Of a stretch of 64,000 bases of DNA, positions 45,359 through 52,977 are shown piece after piece (the stretch's first letter is position 1; every line of letters starts with the position of its first letter). A model generated the notes under the pieces. It was not told where the DNA came from. It did not search any database and was given only the letters and a program-made list of their open reading frames with translations. The position numbers were made by a program, and so were the translations under genes. Where the stretch lies: NCBI RefSeq assembly GCF_027497175.1, contig NZ_CP114901.1, positions 1,426,001-1,490,000 of the forward strand. Direction: 5' to 3'. The DNA comes from Verrucosispora sp. WMMD573 (GTDB taxonomy: Bacteria; Actinomycetota; Actinomycetes; Mycobacteriales; Micromonosporaceae).

Positions 45359-46525
45359 CTACGACTCCCGGTTCCGGACGTGGCCGGCAGTCCTGGCGGC
45401 TCCGGTCCCGGCAGTTCCGGCCGTACCGGTGCCCGCCGTACCGGTGCCCGCGGCCGTACCGGTGCCGGTGTCGGTGTCGGGCGTATCGGTGCCGGCGGCC
45501 GTGTCGGTGCCGGTGCCGGTGCCGGCGGCCGTACCGGTGTCGGTGTCGGTGCCGGCGGCCGTACCGGTGTCGGTGTCGGTGCCGGCGGCACAGGTCCTGG
45601 CGGCTCCGGCCGCATCGGTGGACTCGGTTTGCCGATGCGTATCGACAGTACTGGTCTTCGGACTCGCTCCTGCTGACCCGGAAACCGGCTGCCTCGTCGG
45701 CTCAGGTCGAGCCGCCTCGACCGCGTTCGCTGCCGTCTGTCGCTGCGGTGCCGCGTCGACAGCCTCCTCCGGAACCGAGCCACTCGCCGACATCGAGCTC
45801 GCCGCGTCTGACGACTCCGAACCGACACCGGCGCCGGGAGCATCGGGTGGCTCAGCCGTCTCACCGATGGCGTCCAGCAGCGACCCTCCTTCTGCCGGCT
45901 TCGTCTCGGCGGGCGCGGCAGACTGCGCGGCCAGACTGGACGGCGCCTGCCACTGGATGCGGGGTGGTTCGGCTAGCGGCCGCCCGCCGAACTCGGCCAG
46001 CCAGGCCGCAACGAGGGCGAGATTCTCCCGCCACTGTTCCTCCGAGATCGGCGGCAGGATCGAGTCCCAGAGCGACAGGAAGGTGCCACGCAGCTGGAGC
46101 CGGCCGTACGGACGGGCGAGGAACCACATGTGGAGATGGGCGGACCCGTCTCCCCAGCGGTTGACGTGCACTCGCGCCACCCCGTCCAGCGATCGGATGG
46201 CCCGTTCGAGCCGTACCGTCATCACGCCCAACTCGGCGGCGAGCAGATTGGGCAAGTCGCCGAGATCGAGGTGCGACCGTGACTCCAGGATGAGGACCAT
46301 GGGCAGGCCGGTCGGCCGGTCCATGGCCCGTACGCGCCATCGTTCACCGACCCAGATGTAGGCCTCGTCGGGCGCTAGGCAGGCGGTGCATTCTCGGTGA
46401 GCCTCACCCTTGCGGGGCGGCTCGACAGGGACCGGATCGGCGAGTGGCTTGACCCGGAGGTCGCCCTCGAAGGGGAACGACGGCCACTGGGTGAAGTCCG
46501 GAATTGAGGGAGGGGTGTCGTGCAC
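45359..46525 (-). CDS. HIT-like protein with Thr/Asp/Gly repeat tail
   Basis: A 388-residue protein. The first ~190 residues resemble the HIT/GalT fold: a paired-Cys start (RECTACLAPDEAYIWVGERW), LPMVLILESRSHLDLGDLPN and the histidine strand AHLHMWFLARP. The family triad HxHxH reads H-L-H-M-W, so the nucleophile position has lost its His and activity is doubtful. From about residue 210 the chain is disordered, ending in repeats of TDTDTGTAAG. A TAGGGT box ends seven bases before the GTG at 46525, a leaderless start; the longer frame from 46702 runs over a parS site and a DnaA box and is rejected. It faces the parS tract. Confidence 0.72.
   Translation of the reverse strand: MHDTPPSIPDFTQWPSFPFEGDLRVKPLADPVPVEPPRKGEAHRECTACLAPDEAYIWVGERWRVRAMDRPTGLPMVLILESRSHLDLGDLPNLLAAELGVMTVRLERAIRSLDGVARVHVNRWGDGSAHLHMWFLARPYGRLQLRGTFLSLWDSILPPISEEQWRENLALVAAWLAEFGGRPLAEPPRIQWQAPSSLAAQSAAPAETKPAEGGSLLDAIGETAEPPDAPGAGVGSESSDAASSMSASGSVPEEAVDAAPQRQTAANAVEAARPEPTRQPVSGSAGASPKTSTVDTHRQTESTDAAGAARTCAAGTDTDTGTAAGTDTDTGTAAGTGTGTDTAAGTDTPDTDTGTGTAAGTGTAGTGTAGTAGTGAARTAGHVRNRES
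45424..45594. repeat. In-gene repeats encoding TDTDTGTAAG units
   Basis: Direct repeats of about 30 bases, with 6- and 12-base sub-repeats of GGTGTC and GGTGCC, encode the low-complexity tail of the HIT-like protein. Confidence 0.65.
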
Positions 46526-46634
46526 GACGCTGACCCTAACCGAGTCCGGGACCACTGTCCCTACCCGAATCGTCTTCGACTCTCCGCAGCGCTCGAATGT
46601 CGGGACAGGCCGCGCCGAGAAGTTCTCCCCAGAG

Positions 46635-46748
46635 TTATCCACAGGGCGCCGGGTAGCTGGATTCTTCCCGCTGTCGCGCTTCGACAAGGGGTTTCGGGCC
46701 ATGTTTCACGTGAAACGGCGCGAGCCTGTGGACAACCGATGTGGATAA
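46635..46748. promoter_or_regulatory. Two DnaA boxes flanking a parS site
   Basis: TTATCCACA at 46635-46643 (+) and its complement TGTGGATAA at 46740-46748 face each other across the parS at 46703-46716. DnaA and ParB could therefore bind side by side about 11 kb from oriC. Confidence 0.55.
46703..46716. promoter_or_regulatory. parS: parS site 1
   Basis: Perfect core GTTTCACGTGAAAC, the palindrome bound by chromosomal ParB in actinomycetes. Confidence 0.92.
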
Positions 46749-46852
46749 CATCAGCGGGCACGTCCCCCGTCAGACACGCGGTCCGACGAGGGGCACGACC
46801 AAGGCACACCTGACGTTCACCGGCCGCCTCGCCCACACTCACTCAACATCGC

Positions 46853-46866
46853 GTTTCACGTGAAAC
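46853..46866. promoter_or_regulatory. parS: parS site 2
   Basis: Perfect core GTTTCACGTGAAAC, exactly 150 bases after site 1. Confidence 0.92.
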
Positions 46867-47038
46867 AACGAGCCGCTCGTAGCCATCAGAGCTGCGGCCC
46901 AATCGGCCGGCTCCACCCTGCCGCCTCGTCCACCGGCGTGACCGGGACAAGGCGAGTACCCGACCGTCGAGCGGCGGGGTTCTCATCCAGAGTTGTAGGC
47001 CACGGAGCAGGGCAGCCCCGGAGCGCTCGACGGCGCGG

Positions 47039-47210
47039 GCTGGTGCGGTGTCCAGGAACGTTGGCGGTGTCGCGGCGAGGTCCAGGCGGCGATCCGGCAA
47101 GGCGGAGTCGGGTCCGGATGCGACGCCGGTATCCGGACCCGACTCCGACACCACCGGTCGTTGCCTGGACCCGGCGCGGCCCGGTGAACGTTCCTGGACA
47201 CCGCACCAGC
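47039..47210. repeat. Nested inverted repeat between parS sites
   Basis: The outer arms are 24 perfect bases (47039-47062 with 47187-47210). Inside, 9-base arms (47079-47087 with 47163-47171) and a 17-base perfect stem with 11-base loop (47103-47119 with 47131-47147) are nested. The whole could fold as one long hairpin or cruciform. Confidence 0.7.
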
Positions 47211-47405
47211 GGGTGCCACTTCCGAGTTCGGCTGTTGAGCCAATCACCGCTTGATTGGTCGGCCTTCGGCGCGCCTCCATCCCCGTCCGCCACCGGTCCG
47301 GTGATTGTTTCCGCCTCCAAGTCCGGGCTGTACACCAGCCACCTACGGACCCGGTCGTCGGTGGGGCGCCGCGGGGTGGAGACCATCGGCTGCAATCCAA
47401 ACCCC

Positions 47406-47421
47406 TGTTTCACGTGAAACA
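47406..47421. promoter_or_regulatory. parS: parS site 3 (full 16-mer)
   Basis: TGTTTCACGTGAAACA, the complete 16-base consensus palindrome. Confidence 0.95.
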
Positions 47422-47690
47422 CGCCCTGTCCTCCTACCCGAGTCCGGCTCGCCCGATGCTCGTCTGCCACGACTCCAACGACGCCTGCCCGAAGGCCGCA
47501 TGGCCTCCACCGCCTGAAGCCGCCCGCGTCGCCTGAAGGCACCCGCCTGAATCGCTCGGTCCGCTACCTCTGTCGGGTTGCCACTTTGTGTCCGTGTAGG
47601 CCGCGTCCGGCGACCGCGCAGACGACGACCGTCTCGCGAGTGTCTGTCGTGGCTGATCCGGCCGCGGCCGTCCGGCGTAGGTTTCCGTCT

Positions 47691-47839
47691 GAGCGGGTCC
47701 CCGTATGAGCGGGTCCCCGTCTAGGCGGGCCTCCACTTGCAGCGGGCGCCATCAGGGCGGAGCCGGCCTCCGAGGAAGCCGGCCTCCATTTGAGCCGGCC
47801 TCCGAGGGAGCCGGCCTCCGAGGGAGCCGGCTCCCGTCT
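47691..47839. repeat. 16-bp minisatellite
   Basis: Two or three GAGCGGGTCCCCGTCT-type units start at 47691. A short interruption follows, then five units of GAGCCGGCCTCCGAGG type at 47760-47839. The last unit is intermediate between the two types, so the blocks share an origin. Confidence 0.7.
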
Positions 47840-48300
47840 GGGCGGTCTTGCGCACCTGAGTCAGCCGTTCGTTAGCCGACCATAAGAGCCAAGCGTTACC
47901 CCACACTGAAGCCGCACGCAGGGCTGGCCGTCCAGCTCATTCTCGAACCTGAGCCGGCCCGAGACGGCGCACCAGAAAGCCCTCCGGCACAACCTGCGGC
48001 TCGGAGGGGCATCCCTTCCAGCAGCAAACTGCTTGGCACGACAGGTTCGTTGCTGCTCGACGAGTCTGGGGCGATCAGGTCCGGCACGACAGGCTAGGCG
48101 CGACAAGTCCGGCACGCATCAGATCGGCGACGCGAAATACGCGTCGGAGCCCTCGGTGTCGCCAGCGACGCCCCCGCCGCCATCTGACGCCAGGACGACC
48201 CCAGTCCGACGCCAGCGCGACCCCAGTCCGACGTCAGCGCGACCTCAGCGGCCGCCGAAACCACGCCTGTCCGGGCCGACTCGACAGTCAGGTCACGGCT

Positions 48301-48348
48301 TGCGGTATGTCGCGCCATAGCTCTGGTCTGAGAGACCGACATGCCGCA
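48301..48348. repeat. Dispersed inverted repeat, copy 2
   Basis: TGCGGTATGTCG (48301-48312) pairs with CGACATGCCGCA (48337-48348) across a 24-base gap, with one G-U/mismatch position. Arms and spacing match the copy at 19976-20023. Confidence 0.6.
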
Positions 48349-48543
48349 AGTCGGAAGTCCCCGAGTCGAGCCTCGACCTGGACCAGCGAGGCGGCCTCGC
48401 AGTAGAAGCGACAGCGACAGCAGCGGGGCATGACGGCGAGGGGCAGCACGAGCTACCGGCGACCAGTCGGCATCGGCCTTGAAGGCGTTACCGAACCGGG
48501 AAGCGCCAACGACACGGCAACGCCAGCGGCCAGCACCAGCGAC

Positions 48544-48620
48544 CAAGCACCAAGCACCAAGCACCAAGCACCAAGCACCAAGCACCAAGCACCAAGCACC
48601 AAGCACCAAGCACCAAGCAC
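48544..48620. repeat. Heptamer tandem array (11 copies)
   Basis: Eleven perfect copies of CAAGCAC. The uniformity implies recent slippage or selection. Because seven is not a multiple of three, all frames read the same KHQAPST-type peptide, which explains spurious ORFs here. Confidence 0.9.
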
Positions 48621-48716
48621 CAGATATCTGGCACCGCACGCGTCGGGCAATGCGGCCGTTGGGTGCGTGCGGTAAGCCCCTGCCTTGCAGGCTGCTAGCG
48701 GCGGCTACCCGGATGA

Positions 48717-48759
48717 CGACAAGGCCGCCTCGTCGCATTGGGACGAGGCGGCCTTGTCG
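48717..48759 (-). terminator. Hairpin terminator after parB
   Basis: A perfect 18-base-pair stem (48717-48734 with 48742-48759) with a 7-base loop lies 11 bases downstream of the parB stop. Confidence 0.8.
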
Positions 48760-48769
48760 GTTCGGTTGC

Positions 48770-49780
48770 TCAGTTCTCCGGGTCTTTGGGCTCTACTCCG
48801 ATGATGCCCACGATCCGCTCTAGGTCGTCGACGGTCGCGAACTCGATCGTGATCTTGCCCTTGCTCCGCCCGATGTCGACCTTCACCCGGGTGTCGAACC
48901 GGTCGGAGAGACGGTCGGCGAGGTCGGTCAGCGCCGGTGCGTGTGGCTTCGGCCGACGCTTCGCCGACTCCTTCTTGGCCGGTCCGTCGTTGAGGGCGAG
49001 CGCGACGATCTCCTCGGTCGCCCGGACCGACAGTCCTTCGGCAACGATTCGCAGCGCCAACTGCTCCTGGGTCTCCGAATCCTCCAGGCTGAGCAGCGCC
49101 CGGGCGTGCCCGGCGGAGAGGACCCCGGCCGCCACTCGTCGCTGCACCGGTGCCGGCAGGTTCATCAGCCGGATGGTGTTCGAGATCTGCGGCCGGCTGC
49201 GACCGATGCGCCGGGCGAGTTCCTCGTGGGTGGCTCCGAACTCCTCCAGCAACTGCTGATAGGCCGCCGCCTCTTCCAGCGGGTTGAGGTTCGCCCGGTG
49301 GATGTTCTCCAGCAGCGCGTCCCGCAGCATGGCGTCGTCTCGGGTGTCGCGCACGATCGCGGGGATGTTCTCCCGACCGACCGCCTGGGCGGCTCGCCAC
49401 CGGCGTTCGCCCATGACGAGTTCGAACTTCTCGCCGTCGAGTTGCCGCACCACGATCGGCTGGAGAAAACCGACCTCCTGGATGGAGGTCTTCAGCTCCT
49501 CCAGGGCCTCCTCGTCGAAGACCTGACGAGGCTGCTTCGGGTTGGGCACGATCGAGTCGACCGGGATCTCCGCGAAACGCGCGCCGGGCACCGGGCTCAG
49601 GGTCTCGTCAGGCTCGATGGCCGGAGAGGGCACCGGCATCGGGGCAGGAGTCGCCACGGCCGTCGACCCGCTCACTCCCGGCGGCGGCGCGCCGACCCCA
49701 GCGCCAGCGTTGGGTGCCGGCCCGGTCGGGATCAACGCCCCCAGGCCCCGCCCCAGACCGCCCCGTGGACGGTTCTTCAT
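48770..49780 (-). CDS. parB: Chromosome-partitioning protein ParB
   Basis: A 336-residue ParB. The start [13 protein letters not shown] is the ParA-contacting motif. A Pro/Ala-rich linker follows. The CTP-binding domain has [27 protein letters not shown] and [19 protein letters not shown]. The helix-turn-helix is [21 protein letters not shown], and the C-terminal dimer domain is [16 protein letters not shown]. It binds parS, spreads as a CTP clamp and loads SMC. It is 27 bases after parA, so they form an operon. Confidence 0.96.
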   Translation of the reverse strand: MKNRPRGGLGRGLGALIPTGPAPNAGAGVGAPPPGVSGSTAVATPAPMPVPSPAIEPDETLSPVPGARFAEIPVDSIVPNPKQPRQVFDEEALEELKTSIQEVGFLQPIVVRQLDGEKFELVMGERRWRAAQAVGRENIPAIVRDTRDDAMLRDALLENIHRANLNPLEEAAAYQQLLEEFGATHEELARRIGRSRPQISNTIRLMNLPAPVQRRVAAGVLSAGHARALLSLEDSETQEQLALRIVAEGLSVRATEEIVALALNDGPAKKESAKRRPKPHAPALTDLADRLSDRFDTRVKVDIGRSKGKITIEFATVDDLERIVGIIGVEPKDPEN

Positions 49781-49807
49781 GCCACGCCTCCCAGCGCCTC
49801 GTCCGCA

Positions 49808-51100
49808 CTACGCATTCCGGCTCACCGGCTCCTTGACGCCCCGCTCAGCGATCTCCTGCGCGGCTTCGAAGTAGCTCGTCGCGCCCCGCGAACCGGGATC
49901 GTAGGTCATCACCGACTGGCCGTAGCTGGGTGCCTCGGAGACCCGCACGTTACGCGGAATCACCGCCTGGAGCACCTTGTCGCCGAAGTGGTTCCGGACG
50001 TCCTGCTCGACCGCGTCGGCCAGCCGGGTACGACGGTCGTACATGGTGAGCAGGATCGTGGATACCTCAAGCCGCGGGTTGAGGTGCTGACGAACCAGGT
50101 TGATGTTGTTGATCAGCTGGTTGAGCCCCTCAAGCGCGTAGTACTCACACTGGATGGGAATGAGCACCTCCTGCGCGGCCACCAACGCGTTGACGGTCAA
50201 CAGGCCGAGCGAGGGCGGGCAGTCGATGAACACGTAGTCGAAGTGCCCCGGATAGGCGGTGATGGCTCGGTCCAGACGCGACTCGCGGGCCACCACTGAC
50301 ACCAGCTCGATCTCGGCTCCGGCAAGATCGATGGTGGCCGGCACACACCAGAGGTTGGGGATGCCCTCCACCGCCTGGGTCACGTCCTCCAGCGGCACAC
50401 TGTTGATCAGACAGTCGTAGACGTCCGGCACGCCGGTGTGGTGTGGCACGTTGAGGCCGGTCGAGGCGTTGCCCTGCGGGTCGAGGTCGACCACGAGCAC
50501 CCGGTTGCCGTGCAGGGCCAGCGCCACCGCGAGGTTGACCGTGGTCGTGGTCTTACCCACACCGCCCTTCTGGTTCGCGACGCACATGACCCGGGTCCGG
50601 TCGGGCCGAGGCATGGTCACCTCGCCACTGGGATTCAGGATCTGCACGGCGCGCATCGCCTCCATTGCCAACGGTGGGTCATCCTCTTCGCGCGTCGGGG
50701 TTTCACGTGAAACGTACGCGGCCTCGGTCGCGGCTGACGCGTAGGACTCGTCCGCGGGTGCGGGCGTGTCGGAAGCCGGTCGAGGATCCGGCACCACGGC
50801 GGATGTCGGGGGGTGCGCTGCCGCCGCCTCGAACCGAGCGGAGGCGGAGGTGTTCCGGCGGATCGGGATCACCCGCGCGTCGGGGGACGCGTTCGCCGGG
50901 CGGCCACTCGCGTCCGTACCGTCGCGTCCGTCGCCGGCCCCCGACCACGGAACACCCGAAGTCGGCGCGTTCCGACCGGGCTCCGGTGGGCTCTGCGGCA
51001 CCTCGGAGGGCCGCCAGTTCGGATATTCGGTTTCACGTGAAACAGGGTCACCCGCTGCCCCGGTCACGCGCGGATCGTCGTACCTGCCGTCGTCATGCAC
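49808..51100 (-). CDS. parA: Chromosome-partitioning ATPase ParA
   Basis: A 430-residue ParA/Soj ATPase. The deviant Walker A is NQKGGVGKTTTTVNLA; Walker B is VFIDCPPSLGLLTVNAL; QCEYYALEGLNQL and DPGSRGATSYFEA are also typical. The ~160-residue N-terminal extension is disordered. It includes two VSRET peptides that are direct translations of embedded parS sites; M. tuberculosis ParA shows the same peptide as I recall, supporting the long start. GTG at 51100 follows AGGGA. It moves ParB-parS complexes over the nucleoid. Confidence 0.93.
   Translation of the reverse strand: MHDDGRYDDPRVTGAAGDPVSRETEYPNWRPSEVPQSPPEPGRNAPTSGVPWSGAGDGRDGTDASGRPANASPDARVIPIRRNTSASARFEAAAAHPPTSAVVPDPRPASDTPAPADESYASAATEAAYVSRETPTREEDDPPLAMEAMRAVQILNPSGEVTMPRPDRTRVMCVANQKGGVGKTTTTVNLAVALALHGNRVLVVDLDPQGNASTGLNVPHHTGVPDVYDCLINSVPLEDVTQAVEGIPNLWCVPATIDLAGAEIELVSVVARESRLDRAITAYPGHFDYVFIDCPPSLGLLTVNALVAAQEVLIPIQCEYYALEGLNQLINNINLVRQHLNPRLEVSTILLTMYDRRTRLADAVEQDVRNHFGDKVLQAVIPRNVRVSEAPSYGQSVMTYDPGSRGATSYFEAAQEIAERGVKEPVSRNA
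50700..50713. promoter_or_regulatory. parS: parS site 4, inside parA
   Basis: Perfect core GTTTCACGTGAAAC within the parA coding sequence, read as VSRET. Confidence 0.92.
51030..51043. promoter_or_regulatory. parS: parS site 5, inside parA
   Basis: Perfect core GTTTCACGTGAAAC about 60 bases into parA, also read as VSRET. ParB bound here could repress parAB. Confidence 0.92.
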
Positions 51101-51392
51101 CTGTCATCCCTGCCCGCTTCGGATGGTCGGTCCGCACCCGTCAACCGGGCCACTCGCGTGCTCTCCGCAGAGGTACCGCCCGGCGGGAGCGGCCGGGCCC
51201 CGGAGGGAGATCCATCGCCGCCCGCTCCACACTATCGACGCGCGGCCAGCCTACGGCGCACGGGCGCGGCCGGTCCACGTCGGGTTCGTAACGCGCCGGT
51301 CGCGACGCGCGCAGCGGGACGAGCAACCCTGCTGTTCGCGGCGTACGTGCGCAGGTTAGCCGGGCGACGACCCGGATGTGGGGCGCTCCGGC

Positions 51393-52175
51393 CTACCGAC
51401 GACGCGACCGTGGCTTCTTGGACGACGTCCGGGCCGTCGGACCGACCGGTCTCTCCCGGACGATCTCGACCACCGTGGTCGGCGGATCCACGACGCCTTC
51501 ACCACACCGGTGCACCACGGGTCGACCGCCGCCGAGACGGTGCACCGCTTCGGCATGCTCGGAGATCTCCTCCGCCGCCGAGGCGCCCTTCAGCGCGAGT
51601 AGTCGGCCGCCGATCCCGGTGAGCGGCAGACACCAGCCCGCCAGCCGGTCCAGCGGTGCCACCGCCCGGGCGGTGACCACATCCCCCGGCTCGACCTCCG
51701 CGACCGCCTCCTCGGCTCGACCGCGGAACACCCGGACGGAGTCGGTCAGGCCGAGCGCCTCCACCGCCTCGTTGAGGAAGACGGTGCGGCGGGCCAACGG
51801 CTCGATGAGTGTCATCGCCAGGTCGGGCCGGGCGATGGCGAGCACCAGACCGGGAAGGCCGGCACCCGATCCGACGTCCAGCACGGAGGCGCCCGGTGGG
51901 ATCAGCTCGGCCACCGCCGCGCAGTTCAGCAGGTGACGATCCCAGATCCGGGGGGCCTCACGTGGGCCGATCAGCCCTCGGAGCACCCCGTCGGTCGCGA
52001 GCAGTTCGGCGTAGGCCGCGGCGACGTCGAGGCGTACACCGAAGAGCCGGCTCGCCGCTTCGGCCAGTTCGGCCGGCAGCACCGCCGTGGTGGGCTGAGG
52101 CGGGACAGCTGCCGGCCCGGGCGGCGCACCACCCGGGCCGGACGCGGCAACACCGCTGGCGTCGTCTTGCCTCAC
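51393..52175 (-). CDS. rsmG: 16S rRNA (guanine-N7) methyltransferase RsmG (GidB)
   Basis: A 260-residue SAM-dependent methyltransferase that modifies G527 (E. coli numbering) of 16S rRNA; loss gives low-level streptomycin resistance in other bacteria. It has [19 protein letters not shown], the SAM loop [21 protein letters not shown] and [20 protein letters not shown]. The N-terminal ~30 residues are a disordered Pro/Ala extension and the tail is basic. GTG at 52175 lies just after the khpB stop. Confidence 0.93.
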   Translation of the reverse strand: MRQDDASGVAASGPGGAPPGPAAVPPQPTTAVLPAELAEAASRLFGVRLDVAAAYAELLATDGVLRGLIGPREAPRIWDRHLLNCAAVAELIPPGASVLDVGSGAGLPGLVLAIARPDLAMTLIEPLARRTVFLNEAVEALGLTDSVRVFRGRAEEAVAEVEPGDVVTARAVAPLDRLAGWCLPLTGIGGRLLALKGASAAEEISEHAEAVHRLGGGRPVVHRCGEGVVDPPTTVVEIVRERPVGPTARTSSKKPRSRRR

Positions 52176-52178
52176 CCG

Positions 52179-52766
52179 TCAGTCCGCGGGACGGACGACG
52201 ATACGTCGGCTGGGCTCGACGCCCTCGGACTCGCTCTCCACCCCGTCGATCGCGTTGACCACGTCGTGGACGCACTTACGTTCAAAGGCGGACATCGGCT
52301 CCAGCCGCACCGGCTCGCCGTGCTCCTTGACCTTCTCGACCGCGTTGCGGGCGACCGCGGCAAGTTCCTTACGCCGGCTGGCCCGGTATCCGCCGACGTC
52401 GAGCAACAGGCGGCTCGGCGAGCCGGTCTGCCGGAACACCGCGAGCCGGGCCAGTTCCTGAAGTGCTTCGAGGGTCGCACCGCGCTGGCCGACAAGGTTC
52501 TGCAGGCGACCACCGACGACCTCGACCACCGGGCGGCCACCCGACACCAGCTCGTCGATGTCGCCGTCGTAATCGAGGATGTCGAGCAGCCCCTCCACGT
52601 AGTCGGCCGCGATCTCGCTCTGCCGAAACAGGTCGCTCTCGCCGGGGGCCTTACTCGACGCCGCTTCTGCGTCGGTCTCCTCCGGCTCGCCCTCGACCGG
52701 AGCCGCCGTGGTCGGCTCCTCGTCGTCCAGGGGCTGTTCGGCGCGGGGGATGCTGGTGTCGGTCAC
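52179..52766 (-). CDS. khpB: KH/R3H RNA-binding protein KhpB (Jag)
   Basis: A 195-residue protein without the N-terminal Jag domain, as in other actinobacteria. The first ~70 residues are acidic. The KH domain (PVVEVVGGRLQNLVGQRGATLEALQELARL) and R3H domain (ARNAVEKVKEHGEPVRLEPMSAFERKCVHDVV) follow. It binds RNA and is linked to cell-wall and division control in other bacteria. The GTG at 52766 follows GGAGATGACACC. It ends three bases before rsmG, and yidC lies upstream across a hairpin. Confidence 0.9.
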   Translation of the reverse strand: MTDTSIPRAEQPLDDEEPTTAAPVEGEPEETDAEAASSKAPGESDLFRQSEIAADYVEGLLDILDYDGDIDELVSGGRPVVEVVGGRLQNLVGQRGATLEALQELARLAVFRQTGSPSRLLLDVGGYRASRRKELAAVARNAVEKVKEHGEPVRLEPMSAFERKCVHDVVNAIDGVESESEGVEPSRRIVVRPAD

Positions 52767-52939
52767 GGTGTCATCTCCGTACTCGCTCGGCCGGACCTCG
52801 GGTCCGCTGGTTTCCCGCGGCCGGCGGGAGGTCGCCGGTATCCACGGGCACGTCTGTAGGGCAGTCTCGCCCGTCCGCCACTGCGCGTGTGGCGCTTCGC
52901 GTTCCGGCGCCGGCCGGACGGCGGCAGCACGGCGCGCAA

Positions 52940-52971
52940 CGGGCCGCCGCCGGTCTCCCGGCGGCGGCCCG
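52940..52971 (-). terminator. Hairpin between yidC and khpB
   Basis: A 14-base-pair perfect GC stem (52940-52953 with 52958-52971) and 4-base loop lie seven bases after the yidC stop. It may act as a partial terminator within the gene cluster or an mRNA-end stabiliser. Confidence 0.6.
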
Positions 52972-52977
52972 GACGAT

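Larger units (their letters stand above)
46526..48716. other. Gene-poor repeat-rich parS tract
   Basis: About 2.2 kb between the HIT-like gene and parB lacks any convincing gene. It carries three parS sites, two DnaA boxes, a 172-base nested inverted repeat, a 16-base minisatellite, ~22-base repeats near 48190-48245, the second copy of a dispersed inverted repeat and an 11-copy heptamer array. Frames of 150-220 codons exist on both strands, but none has a family resemblance or consistent codon bias. It is probably a centromere-like non-coding region. Confidence 0.65.

Noticed and set aside
46526..46702. Upstream extension of the HIT-like gene to 46702
   Set aside because: It would translate through a DnaA box, and a leaderless TANNNT promoter precedes the GTG at 46525.
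46860..47542. 185-218 residue frames on both strands in the parS tract
   Set aside because: They overlap each other, read through the nested inverted repeat and parS, and lack family resemblance or ribosome sites.
48544..48620. Possible CRISPR array
   Set aside because: The heptamers are contiguous with no spacers and no cas genes nearby.
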